Shown here: piece by piece, positions 30,619 through 38,937 of the stretch | Layout: the number at the start of each line of letters is the position of its first letter | How positions within the stretch are numbered: the first letter of the stretch is position 1 | Origin: Mycobacterium sp. 1274756.6 | Lineage (GTDB): Bacteria; Actinomycetota; Actinomycetes; Mycobacteriales; Mycobacteriaceae | Assembly (NCBI RefSeq): GCF_001668625.1 | Contig: NZ_LZLJ01000059.1 | Coordinates: 1-45,120, forward strand | Length of the DNA: 45,120 bases | Direction: 5' to 3' | The notes under the pieces: generated by a model | Seen by the model: only the letters and a program-made list of their open reading frames with translations | Databases searched by the model: none | What the model was told of the DNA's origin: nothing | Program-made: the position numbers and the translations under genes

Positions 30619-32811
30619 GTGGGCACCGACACCGCCCCGGTCCTGCGTTCGGACGCGGCCGGGCGGCTGCGGGTGCAGGTCGGCTGGCTGCGCGCCGACC
30701 CGCGCCGCGCGGTCGCCGTGGAGGAGGCGGTCGACAAGCTGGCCGGGGTGCGCACCGTGCACGCCTACCCGCGAACCGGGTCGGTGGTGGTCTGGTACTC
30801 CCCGGCCCGCACCGACCGGGCCGCCCTGCTCGCCGCCATCGCCGAGGCCGAACACGTTGCCGCCGAACTGATCCCGGCGCGGCAGCCGCGCTCGGCCGAC
30901 GTGCGCAACACCGACCTGCTGCGGATGGCGGTCGGCGGCGCGGCGCTGGCCCTGCTGGGGATCCGCCGCTACGTCTTCGCCCGCCCGCCGCTGCTGGGCC
31001 CGTCCGGGAGGCTGGCCGCCACCGGCGTGACCATCTTCACCGGCTATCCGTTCCTGCGCGGTGCGCTGCGATCGCTGCGCTCCGGGCGGGCCGGCACCGA
31101 CGCGCTGGTGTCGGCGGCCACCGTCGCCAGCCTGGTGCTGCGCGAGAACGTCGTGGCCCTCACCGTGCTGTGGCTGCTCAACATCGGCGAATACCTGCAA
31201 GACCTCACGCTGCGCCGCACCCGCCGGGCGATCTCCGAACTGCTGCGCGGCCAGCAGGACACCGCCTGGCTGCGGCTGGCCGACGGCACCGAGGTGCAGG
31301 TGCCGATCGACACCGTGCAGGTCGGCGACGAGGTCGTCATCCACGAGCAGGTCGCGATCCCGGTCGACGGTGACATCGTCGACGGCGAGGCGGTCGTCGA
31401 CCAGTCGGCGATCACCGGCGAGACGCTGCCGGTCAGCGTCACCGCCGGCGCGCGGGTGCACGCCGGATCGGTGGTGATGCGCGGGCGGCTGGTGGTGCGC
31501 GCCCGCGCCGTGGGCAGCCAGACCGTCATCGGCCGGATCATCACCCGCGTCGAGGAGGCCCAGAACGACCGGGCCCCGATCCAGACCATCGGCGAGAACT
31601 TCTCCCGCCGTTTCGTTCCGGCCTCGTTCATCCTCTCCGCGGCCACCCTGCTGGTCACCGGCGACATCCGCCGCGCCATGACCATGCTGCTGGTGGCCTG
31701 CCCGTGCGCGGTCGGGCTGGCCACCCCCACCGCGATCAGCGCGGCGATCGGCAACGGCGCCCGCCGCGGCATCCTGATCAAGGGCGGCTCGCACCTCGAA
31801 CAGGCCGGCCGGGTGGACGCGATCGTGTTCGACAAGACCGGCACCCTGACCGTGGGCCGCCCGGTCGTGACCAACATCGTTGCCCTGCACCCGGACTGGG
31901 AACCCGAACAGGTGCTGGCCTACGCGGCGAGCTCGGAGATCCACTCCCGGCACCCGTTGGCCGAGGCGGTGATCCGCTCCACCGAGGAGCGGCACATCAC
32001 CATCCCCGCGCACGAGGAATGCGAGGTGCTCGTCGGGCTGGGCATGCGCACCTGGGCCGACGGCCGCATCCTGCTGCTGGGCAGCCCGTCGCTGCTGGCC
32101 AGCGAGAACGTCACCGTGCCCGCCGAGGCCACCCGCTGGATCGAGAAGCTGCGCAGGCAGGCCGAGACGCCGCTGCTGCTGGCCGTCGACGGGGTGTTCG
32201 TCGGGCTGATCAGCCTGCGCGACGAAGTCCGGCCGGAGGCCACCGAGGTGCTCACCAAACTGCGCGCCCAGGGCATCCGCCGGATCGTGATGCTCACCGG
32301 TGACCACCCGCAGACCGCCGCCGCGGTCGCCGCCGAACTCGGCATCGACGAATGGCGCGCCGAGGTGCTGCCCGAGGACAAGCTCGAGGTGGTCCGAGCC
32401 CTGCAGGACGACGGCTTCGTGGTCGGCATGGTCGGCGACGGCATCAACGACGCACCCGCGCTGGCCGCCGCCGACATCGGCATCGCGATGGGCCTGGCCG
32501 GCACCGACGTGGCCGTCGAAACCGCCGACGTGGCCCTGGCCAACGACGACCTGCGCCGGCTGCTCGACGTCCGCGACCTCGGCGCCCGCGCGGTGGACGT
32601 GATCCGGCAGAACTACGGCATGTCGATCGCGGTCAACGCCGCCGGGCTGCTCATCGGCGCCGGTGGCGCGCTCTCCCCGGTGCTGGCCGCCATCCTGCAT
32701 AACGCCTCCTCGGTGGCGGTGGTGGCCAACAGCTCCCGGCTGATCCGCTACCGGCTGCCGGCGGGCACCGGATCGGCCAATACCCCACCCGCACTGCCCG
32801 CGGCAGGATAA
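30619..32811 (+). CDS. ctpC: P1B-type metal-exporting ATPase CtpC
   Basis: Encodes a 730-aa P-type ATPase. Ion-pathway motif CPC at about residues 361-363 (LLVACPCAVGLATPTAIS), phosphorylation motif DKTGTLT with Asp405, actuator loop ITGETLP, and hinge GDGINDAP near 606. The N-terminal HMA-like domain (LRVQVGWLRADPRRA) lacks a CxxC. Orthologue of Rv3270, implicated in zinc (and Mn) efflux and resistance to zinc poisoning in macrophages. The GTG start is 4 bp after pacL1. Regulated by the promoter at 30262-30290. Confidence 0.95.
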   Translation: MGTDTAPVLRSDAAGRLRVQVGWLRADPRRAVAVEEAVDKLAGVRTVHAYPRTGSVVVWYSPARTDRAALLAAIAEAEHVAAELIPARQPRSADVRNTDLLRMAVGGAALALLGIRRYVFARPPLLGPSGRLAATGVTIFTGYPFLRGALRSLRSGRAGTDALVSAATVASLVLRENVVALTVLWLLNIGEYLQDLTLRRTRRAISELLRGQQDTAWLRLADGTEVQVPIDTVQVGDEVVIHEQVAIPVDGDIVDGEAVVDQSAITGETLPVSVTAGARVHAGSVVMRGRLVVRARAVGSQTVIGRIITRVEEAQNDRAPIQTIGENFSRRFVPASFILSAATLLVTGDIRRAMTMLLVACPCAVGLATPTAISAAIGNGARRGILIKGGSHLEQAGRVDAIVFDKTGTLTVGRPVVTNIVALHPDWEPEQVLAYAASSEIHSRHPLAEAVIRSTEERHITIPAHEECEVLVGLGMRTWADGRILLLGSPSLLASENVTVPAEATRWIEKLRRQAETPLLLAVDGVFVGLISLRDEVRPEATEVLTKLRAQGIRRIVMLTGDHPQTAAAVAAELGIDEWRAEVLPEDKLEVVRALQDDGFVVGMVGDGINDAPALAAADIGIAMGLAGTDVAVETADVALANDDLRRLLDVRDLGARAVDVIRQNYGMSIAVNAAGLLIGAGGALSPVLAAILHNASSVAVVANSSRLIRYRLPAGTGSANTPPALPAAG

Positions 32812-32871
32812 GAAGGAAGGCGACCCCGCGGGGGCCGCCGCGCCTCCGCCCCGCCACCGCGAGGAGGCCGC

Positions 32872-32940
32872 GTGATCGCCGTCGACGCCGCACCCGGCGC
32901 CGCCCCCCGCCGCCACGCCGCCCCGGTGCCGCGGGCATGA
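32872..32940 (+). CDS. 22-aa upstream ORF coupled to the SDR gene
   Basis: GAGGAGG, 4 nt, then a GTG-started 23-codon frame rich in Ala, Pro and Arg (MIAVDAAPGAAPRRHAAPVP...) whose TGA overlaps the ATG of the following dehydrogenase (ATGA). The SDR ATG has no ribosome-binding site of its own, so ribosomes finishing this ORF probably start the SDR. Could be a leader peptide or only a translational ramp; no runs of one regulatory amino acid are seen other than Ala/Pro. Confidence 0.5.
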   Translation: MIAVDAAPGAAPRRHAAPVPRA

Positions 32941-33764
32941 GGATCACCGGCCGCGTCGCCGTCGTCACCGGCGGCGGCGGCGGAATCGGCGCCGCGATCG
33001 GGACCGCCCTGGCCGACGGTGGCGCGAAGGTGGTGCTGGCCGACATCGACGAGGCCGCCGCCCGCCGCGCCGCCACCGCGATCACCGCCGCCCACCCGCA
33101 GGCCGCGATCGCCGTCGGCGCGGACGTGACCGACAGCGCGGCGATCGCCGGGCTGATCGCGACCGCGCAGCAGACCTTCGGGCCGGTCGACCTCTACTTC
33201 GCCAACGCCGGCACCATGGGCGCGCCCGGGCTGGCCGCCGACGCCGACTGGGACCGCGCGCTGGCGGTCAACCTGCGCGCCCACATCCGCGCGGCCGAAC
33301 AACTCCTGCCGCACTGGCTGGAACGCGGCGAGGGCTACTTCGTCGCGACCGCATCGGCGGCCGGGCTGCTGACCCAGATCGGCGGCGCCGCCTACGCCGT
33401 CAGCAAGCACGCGGCGGTCGGGTTCGCCGAATGGCTGGCGGTCACCTACGGCGACCGCGGCGTGCGGGTCAGCTGCCTGTGCCCGATGGGGGTGGAGACC
33501 CCGCTGCTCTACGCCGGGCAGCACTCCGGGGACCCGCTCGGCGCGGCCGCCACCCGGGCGGTCACCACCGCGGGCGCGGTGCTCTCCCCCGACCGGGTGG
33601 CCCGCGACGTGCTGGCGGCGATCGAGGAGGAGCGGTTCTTGATACTGCCGCACCCGCAGGTGCGGGAGATGTTCGCGCAGAAGGGCTCCGACTACGACCG
33701 CTGGCTGCGCGGGATGCGCCGCTACCAGGCGATGCTGTTAGGAGACGCCGATGACACTGTTTGA
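32937..33764 (+). CDS. Short-chain dehydrogenase/reductase
   Basis: Encodes a 275-aa classical SDR: cofactor motif TGGGGGIG at residues 11-18, acidic ADID after beta-2 (favouring NAD), NAG in FANAGTMG, and the catalytic Ser with YAVSK. An unusual C-terminal extension [16 protein letters not shown]...[10 protein letters not shown] replaces the common ending and is typical of some actinobacterial SDRs acting with acyl-CoA dehydrogenases. First of three overlapping genes; it overlaps the next by 14 bp. Substrate unknown. Confidence 0.88.
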   Translation: MRITGRVAVVTGGGGGIGAAIGTALADGGAKVVLADIDEAAARRAATAITAAHPQAAIAVGADVTDSAAIAGLIATAQQTFGPVDLYFANAGTMGAPGLAADADWDRALAVNLRAHIRAAEQLLPHWLERGEGYFVATASAAGLLTQIGGAAYAVSKHAAVGFAEWLAVTYGDRGVRVSCLCPMGVETPLLYAGQHSGDPLGAAATRAVTTAGAVLSPDRVARDVLAAIEEERFLILPHPQVREMFAQKGSDYDRWLRGMRRYQAMLLGDADDTV

Positions 33765-34977
33765 CCTCTCCGACCGGGCCCGGGACCTGCAGGACCGGCT
33801 GGGCGAATTCATGGCCGCCCACGTCTACCCGGCCGAGCCGGTCTACGCCCAGCAGATGGCCGCGGCCGCCGACCCACACGCCCAGCCGCCGATCGTCGAG
33901 GAACTCAAAGCCGAGGCACGGAAACGCGGGCTGTGGAACCTGTTTCACCCGCACCCACAGACCGGTGCCGGGCTGACCAACCTGGAGTACGCGCCGCTGG
34001 CCGAGATCATGGGCCGCAGCCCGCTGGCCTCCGAGGCCTGCAACTGCAGCGCCCCGGACACCGGCAACATGGAGGTGCTCGAGTTGTTCGGCACCGACGA
34101 GCACCGCACCAGATACCTGGAACCGTTGCTGGCCGGCACCATCCGCTCGGCGTTCGCGATGACCGAGCCGGCGGTGGCCAGCTCCGACGCCACCAACATC
34201 GAGCTGTCGATGGTCCGCGACGGCGACGACTACCTACTCAACGGCCGGAAGTGGTTCACCTCCAACGCGTTACATCCGCATTGCGCCGTGCTGATCGTGA
34301 TGGGCAAGACCGACCCGACCGCGCCGATCCACCGCCAGCAGACCATGATGGTGGTGCCGATCGACGCGCCCGGGCTCACCATCCTGCGCGGGGTGACGGT
34401 CTTCGGCTACCAGGACCGCGGCGGGCACGCCGAGATCGACTTCGCCGACGTGCGGGTGCCGGCGAGCGACGTGCTCAAAGGCGAGGGCGAGGGCTTCGCG
34501 ATCGCGCAGGCCCGACTCGGCCCGGGCCGCATCCACCACTGCATGCGGGCGATCGGCATGGCCGAGCGCGCCCTGGAACTGCTGTGCCGGCGCGCCCAGT
34601 CGCGGGTAACCTTCGGAAAGCCGTTGGCCGACAACGCCAACATCGGCGACTGGATCGCCGAGGCACGCATCGAGATCGAGATGACCCGGCTGCTCACCCT
34701 CAAGGCCGCCTACCTGATGGACACCGTCGGCAACAAGGGCGCGCAGACCGAGATCGCCGCCATCAAGGTCGCCGCCCCGGCCATGGCGCTGACGATCGTC
34801 GACCGGGCCATCCAGGTGCACGGCGCCGCCGGGGTGACCGAGGACTTCCCGCTGGCGATGGCCTACGCCTACCTGCGCACGCTGCGGCTGGCCGACGGCC
34901 CCGACGAGGTGCACAAGCGCGCGATCGCGCGCAACGAACTGCGCGCCTACCGCCACCTCCGACCGCAGAAAGGCTGA
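33751..34977 (+). CDS. Acyl-CoA dehydrogenase (ACAD10/11-like)
   Basis: Encodes a 408-aa FAD-dependent acyl-CoA dehydrogenase of the ACAD10/11-like group. FAD contacts are in [11 protein letters not shown] and [21 protein letters not shown] follows, then [15 protein letters not shown] and the C-terminal [23 protein letters not shown] with TTAGGAG about 6 nt upstream. Together with the flanking SDRs it could form a short beta-oxidation or hydroxy-acid degradation unit. Substrate length cannot be read from sequence. Confidence 0.9.
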   Translation: MTLFDLSDRARDLQDRLGEFMAAHVYPAEPVYAQQMAAAADPHAQPPIVEELKAEARKRGLWNLFHPHPQTGAGLTNLEYAPLAEIMGRSPLASEACNCSAPDTGNMEVLELFGTDEHRTRYLEPLLAGTIRSAFAMTEPAVASSDATNIELSMVRDGDDYLLNGRKWFTSNALHPHCAVLIVMGKTDPTAPIHRQQTMMVVPIDAPGLTILRGVTVFGYQDRGGHAEIDFADVRVPASDVLKGEGEGFAIAQARLGPGRIHHCMRAIGMAERALELLCRRAQSRVTFGKPLADNANIGDWIAEARIEIEMTRLLTLKAAYLMDTVGNKGAQTEIAAIKVAAPAMALTIVDRAIQVHGAAGVTEDFPLAMAYAYLRTLRLADGPDEVHKRAIARNELRAYRHLRPQKG

Positions 34978-34979
34978 GC

Positions 34980-35732
34980 ATGGGCCGGCTGGACGGCAAG
35001 ACCGCGATCATCACCGGAGCCTCCCGCGGCATCGGGCTGGCCGCCGCGCAGGCGCTGGCCGAGGCCGGCGCCAACGTCGTGGTGACCTCCCGCACCCAGG
35101 AGGCCGCCGACGCGGCCGCCGCCCGGATCGGCGATGCCGCGGTGGGGGTGGGCGCCCACGCCGTCGACGAGGCGGCGGCCCGCCGCTGCATCGACGACAC
35201 CCTGGCCCGGTTCGGCAGCCTCGACATCCTGGTCAACAACGCCGGCACCAACCCGGCCCACGGCCCGCTGATCGAGCAGGACCACGCCCGGTTCGCCAAG
35301 ATCTTCGACGTCAACCTGTGGGCGCCGCTGCTGTGGACCGGCCTGGCCGCCACGGCGTGGATGGGCGAGCACGGCGGCGCGGTGATCAACACCGCCTCCA
35401 TCGGCGGGCTGACCCACGGCGCCGGGCTGGGCCTGTACAACACCACCAAGGCGGCGCTGATCTACCTGACCCGCCAGCTCGCGCTGGAGCTGTCCCCGAC
35501 GATCCGGGTCAACGCCGTCGCCCCCGGCGTGGTGCGCACCCGGATGGCCGAACTGCTGTGGAAGGACCACGAACCGCTGGTGGCGGCCAGCACCCCGCTG
35601 AACCGCATCGGTGAGCCCGACGACGTCGCCGCCGCCATCGCCTATCTGGCGTCGGCGTCGTGGGTCACCGGCGAGACCCTGGTGATCGACGGCGGGCAGC
35701 GCCTCGGCGACGCCCAGCGGTTCCGGTCCTGA
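34980..35732 (+). CDS. SDR-family oxidoreductase (FabG-like)
   Basis: Encodes a 250-aa classical SDR: TGASRGIG at 12-19, VTSRTQ after beta-2 (Ser-Arg favours NADP), NNAGTNPAHGP, catalytic YNTTK, and C-terminal GETLVIDGGQR. Start ATG with AAAGG 6 nt upstream and 2 bp after the dehydrogenase stop. Third gene of the operon, probably a 3-ketoacyl/3-hydroxyacyl reductase-type enzyme. Confidence 0.9.
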   Translation: MGRLDGKTAIITGASRGIGLAAAQALAEAGANVVVTSRTQEAADAAAARIGDAAVGVGAHAVDEAAARRCIDDTLARFGSLDILVNNAGTNPAHGPLIEQDHARFAKIFDVNLWAPLLWTGLAATAWMGEHGGAVINTASIGGLTHGAGLGLYNTTKAALIYLTRQLALELSPTIRVNAVAPGVVRTRMAELLWKDHEPLVAASTPLNRIGEPDDVAAAIAYLASASWVTGETLVIDGGQRLGDAQRFRS

Positions 35733-35748
35733 GCCGCCGGCGGCCCGT

Positions 35749-36411
35749 TCAGCAGCCGCAGTCCTCGCCGCGCCAGGCCCGCACGCCCTGCCACACCGCG
35801 ACCCCGGCCACCCCGAGCCCGATGATCGGGTCCAGCCACCAGCCGCCGGCCCACTCGGCGGTGACCGCCAGGGTCAGCAGCACCGCGGCGGCCTGCACAC
35901 CGCACAGGTAGTTCTGGATGCCCTCGCCCTTGGTGGCCGCCGACCCCAGCCGGGTGCCCAGCTTGTGCTGGACCCGGCCGATGGCGGGCATCTGCACCAG
36001 CGCCACCACCGTGATGATGATCCCGAGGGTGGTGGCGTCGGTCTGGCGCTCCTCGAACAGGTGGCGCACCGATTCCGCGGCGATGTAGGGCGCCAGCAGC
36101 CAGAACGAGACCGCCACCCCGATCTGGGCGCGCCGCTCGGCGGTCGACGACAGGGTGCGTGACCCGGTGAACCGCCACAGCACCATCACGCTGGCCAGGC
36201 CCTCGGGCACCGCGCCCAGCGCCCAGCCGGTCAGCGCGATCGACTGCGACTCCAGGCCCTGCCACAGCCCGACGGTGCCCTCGACGGCCACGAACGCCAG
36301 CGTCACCCAGGCCAGGCGCCGCGCCCAGGCGGCCGCCCGGTGCCATCCCGCGTCGGGCGCGGTACGGGCCGGCGCGTGGTCGGCCCCGGCGCAGGCCGTC
36401 GCTGTCTTCAC
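35749..36411 (-). CDS. CDF-like cation transporter family protein
   Basis: Encodes a 220-aa membrane protein with about five to six TM segments (from WARRLAWVTLAFVAVEGTVGLWQG onward), a reduced CDF-like fold without the C-terminal cytoplasmic domain. KGEGIQNYLCGVQAAAVLL and WWLDPIIGLGVAGVAVWQGVRAWRGEDCGC match the actinobacterial cation transporter group, ending in a CGC metal-binding-looking tail. I chose the GTG at 36411, which has a TACCAT -10 only 7 nt upstream. It converges on the SDR gene and diverges from the iron-chelate operon. Confidence 0.75.
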   Translation of the reverse strand: MKTATACAGADHAPARTAPDAGWHRAAAWARRLAWVTLAFVAVEGTVGLWQGLESQSIALTGWALGAVPEGLASVMVLWRFTGSRTLSSTAERRAQIGVAVSFWLLAPYIAAESVRHLFEERQTDATTLGIIITVVALVQMPAIGRVQHKLGTRLGSAATKGEGIQNYLCGVQAAAVLLTLAVTAEWAGGWWLDPIIGLGVAGVAVWQGVRAWRGEDCGC

Positions 36412-36418
36412 GGTGGCG

Positions 36419-36424
36419 ATGGTA
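36419..36424 (-). promoter_or_regulatory. -10 element of the CDF-like gene, leaderless type
   Basis: TACCAT on the minus strand, 7 nt before the GTG, fits TANNNT. It is the main reason for preferring this start over the longer reading. Confidence 0.4.
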
Positions 36425-36601
36425 GTCGCCGCTGCGCTGTGATCGCGCTCGCGCTCGCCGCGCGGCACCGCGCCCGACCCCGTCCGGGCCCGCGACCGGG
36501 GCGGCGAATGCAACAATGTCGCCCGTATGCGACCCGCCGAATCGGATCAGACCGCCTTGCCGACCCGGGGTGGCGCGCCCCGAGAAGGAGCCGACCGACC
36601 T

Positions 36602-37837
36602 ATGTCCCGCAGCTTCCGGACAGCCGCCGCGGTGACCGGCTGCCTGGCGGTCCTGGCCACCGCCTGCGGCACCCCCGCCGACGAGCACACCAGCACCGGC
36701 AGCAGCGGCACCACCACCGCGACCACCACCGCGACCAAGGCGACCGCCGGGGACTGCATCACCGATTTCGACGCCAACACCGACTACTTCCCCACCAAGT
36801 CCACGATCGTCGACGCCACCAACTTCACGCTGCGCTACCACAAGAGCTACCAGGTGCTCACCGTCAACCAGCCCTACCCCGGCGGCGCCCCGCAGTCCTA
36901 TGTGCTGGTGCACTGCGGCGCACCGGACCCCGAACTCACCGGGGAACTGGCCGACGCGCCGCGCATCGAGGTCCCGGTCGCCAGCGTCTACTCCGGCTCC
37001 ACCTCCCAGCTGGGCATGTTCGCCGAGCTGGAAAAAACCGGGGTGGTCACCGGGGTGGCCGGCGCCGACAACGTCGTCAACGACAAGATCCGCGGCCGCA
37101 TCAACGACGGGGAGGTGCTGGACTTCGCCCCCGGCGGCCAGATCAACACCGAGCTGGTGGCCACCGAGCGACCCGACGTGCTGCTCACCGACGGGCTGGA
37201 CAACCCCGGCTACGCCAAGATCGCCGACGCCGGGACCGCGGTGGTCGCCGACGCCGAATGGCTGGAGCAGACCCCGCTGGGCCGCGCCGAGTGGGTCAAG
37301 GTGATCGCCGCGCTCACCGGCGCGGAGGACAACGCCGCGGAGGTCTACAGCCGGATCCGCAACGACTACGAGGTGCTCGTCGACAAGGTCGCCGACGCCC
37401 CGCCGACCCAGGCGCTGCCCGGGACCATGGACCAGGGCACCTGGTCGATGCCGACCGGGCGCGAATACACCGGCCGGCTGATCGTCGACGCCGGCGGCGA
37501 CTACCCGTGGGCCGCCGACCCCGGCACCAACCTGAAGCTGAGCTTCGAGGCGGTCTACGCCGAGGCCGGCCGCGCGCCGGTGTGGCTGGTCAACACCGAC
37601 TGGGAGACGCTGGCCGACGCCCTGGCCGCCGACCCTCGCTACGGCGAGCTGGCCGCGCTGCGCGACGGCGGGGTGTGGTCGGCGGACAAGGCGATCGGGC
37701 CGGCCGGCGGCAACGACTACTGGGAGCGCGGGGTGGCCCGCCCGGATCTGGTGCTGGCCGACCTGATCGCGATCCTGCACCCCGACCTGCAACCGGAGCA
37801 CCAGTTCGAGTTCTACCGGCAGGTACCGCGCGGGTGA
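36602..37837 (+). CDS. Metal-chelate ABC transporter substrate-binding lipoprotein
   Basis: Encodes a 411-aa lipoprotein: signal peptide ending VLATAC with Cys22 as lipidated residue, a Thr-rich spacer (TTTATTTATKAT), then a class III (FhuD/BtuF type) periplasmic-binding fold (RIEVPVASVYSG, GGQINTELVATERPDVLLTDG, LAADPRYGELAALRDGGVWSADKAIGP). The ATG at 36602 is preferred to one 75 bp earlier because it places the lipobox correctly. The permease GTG overlaps its stop. Ligand likely a ferric siderophore, haem or corrinoid. Confidence 0.88.
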   Translation: MSRSFRTAAAVTGCLAVLATACGTPADEHTSTGSSGTTTATTTATKATAGDCITDFDANTDYFPTKSTIVDATNFTLRYHKSYQVLTVNQPYPGGAPQSYVLVHCGAPDPELTGELADAPRIEVPVASVYSGSTSQLGMFAELEKTGVVTGVAGADNVVNDKIRGRINDGEVLDFAPGGQINTELVATERPDVLLTDGLDNPGYAKIADAGTAVVADAEWLEQTPLGRAEWVKVIAALTGAEDNAAEVYSRIRNDYEVLVDKVADAPPTQALPGTMDQGTWSMPTGREYTGRLIVDAGGDYPWAADPGTNLKLSFEAVYAEAGRAPVWLVNTDWETLADALAADPRYGELAALRDGGVWSADKAIGPAGGNDYWERGVARPDLVLADLIAILHPDLQPEHQFEFYRQVPRG

Positions 37838-38937
37838 CCGTCCTGGCCCCGCGGGCCGTCCCGGTCCCCCCGCCGGGGACGGCGCCGCGCCGCTCGGTGC
37901 GCGGGCGCACGCTGGCGGTGCTGGTGGCGCTGGCCGGCGCGGTCGTGGTGCTGACCCTGCTGGGCATCGCGCTCGGGCCGGTGCGGGTGCCGCTGGACGA
38001 CACGGTGCGCATCCTGCTCGGCGCGGCCCCCTCGGATCCGCGCTGGGAGGTGGTGGTGACCACGATGCGGCTGCCGCGGGTGCTCACCGCGATCGCCGCC
38101 GGGGCCGCGCTGGCGGTGGCCGGGCTGCAGATGCAGACCCTGTTCCGCAACATCCTGGCCGACCCGTATGTGCTCGGGGTGAGCTCCGGGGCGAGCCTGG
38201 GGGTGGCGTTGACCGTGGTCGGCTCCGGGTCGGCGGCCGCCGGGTTCACCGCCGGATTCGGCGGCGGGGGGCGAACCGGGATGGTGCTGGCCGCCGCGGT
38301 GGGCGCCGGGGCGGTGCTCGCGCTGGTGCTGGGGTTGGCGCGCTGGGTGCGCTCGGCGGCCACCTTGCTGCTGATCGGGGTGATGGTCGGGGCGGCGAGC
38401 ACCGCGATCGTCAGTGTGCTGCTCATCTACGCCGACCCGCGCCGGGTCCAGCAGTTCCTGGTCTGGAGCCTGGGCAGTTTCGCCGGCACCTCCTGGGCGG
38501 ACCTGCGGCTGCTGTTGCCGCTGACCGCGGCCGGGGTGGCGGTGGCCGCGCTGACGGTGCGCCCGCTCAACGCGCTGCTGCTCGGCGAGGGCTACGCCCG
38601 CACGATGGGTGTGCGGGTGCAGGGGGCGCGGGTGGTCACCTGCGTGTCGGCGGCGCTGCTGGCCGGGGCCGTGACCGCGTTCTGCGGCCCGGTCGCGTTT
38701 CTCGGGCTGGTCGTGCCGCATCTGTGCCGGATCGCGCTGGGCACCTCCGATCACCGGGTGCTGATCCCGGCCGCGGTGCTGATGGGCGCGGCGGTCGCGC
38801 TGGCCTGCGGGGTGGTCAGCCAGTCGCCGGGCAGCGGGGCGGTGCTGCCGGTCAACGCGGTCACCGCCATCGTGGGCGCGCCGATCGTCATCGTGGTGTT
38901 GTTGCGCAGCCGCCGCGGCCTGGGGATCGAGCGATGA
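37834..38937 (+). CDS. FecCD-type ABC permease
   Basis: Encodes a 367-aa permease of the iron-siderophore/B12 type with about ten TM spans. Hallmarks: LPRVLTAIAAGAALAVAGLQMQTLFRN, ILADPYVLGVSSGASLGVAL, and GPVAFLGLVVPHLCRI, which contains the coupling region. GTG start overlaps the binding-protein stop; its TGA overlaps the ATPase ATG. A single permease gene suggests a homodimeric channel. Confidence 0.93.
   Translation: MTVLAPRAVPVPPPGTAPRRSVRGRTLAVLVALAGAVVVLTLLGIALGPVRVPLDDTVRILLGAAPSDPRWEVVVTTMRLPRVLTAIAAGAALAVAGLQMQTLFRNILADPYVLGVSSGASLGVALTVVGSGSAAAGFTAGFGGGGRTGMVLAAAVGAGAVLALVLGLARWVRSAATLLLIGVMVGAASTAIVSVLLIYADPRRVQQFLVWSLGSFAGTSWADLRLLLPLTAAGVAVAALTVRPLNALLLGEGYARTMGVRVQGARVVTCVSAALLAGAVTAFCGPVAFLGLVVPHLCRIALGTSDHRVLIPAAVLMGAAVALACGVVSQSPGSGAVLPVNAVTAIVGAPIVIVVLLRSRRGLGIER

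Noticed and set aside
32812..32871. Terminator after ctpC (CCCCGCGGGG)
   Set aside because: No T tract follows and the next operon begins at once; evidence is insufficient.
33933..35732. 599-aa reading of the second SDR gene
   Set aside because: Its N-terminal part is out-of-frame acyl-CoA dehydrogenase sequence; the SDR begins at the ATG of 34980.
35733..35744. GCCGCCGGCGGC between the convergent SDR and CDF-like genes as a bidirectional terminator
   Set aside because: Self-complementary without a loop or T run; such GC palindromes are expected by chance here.
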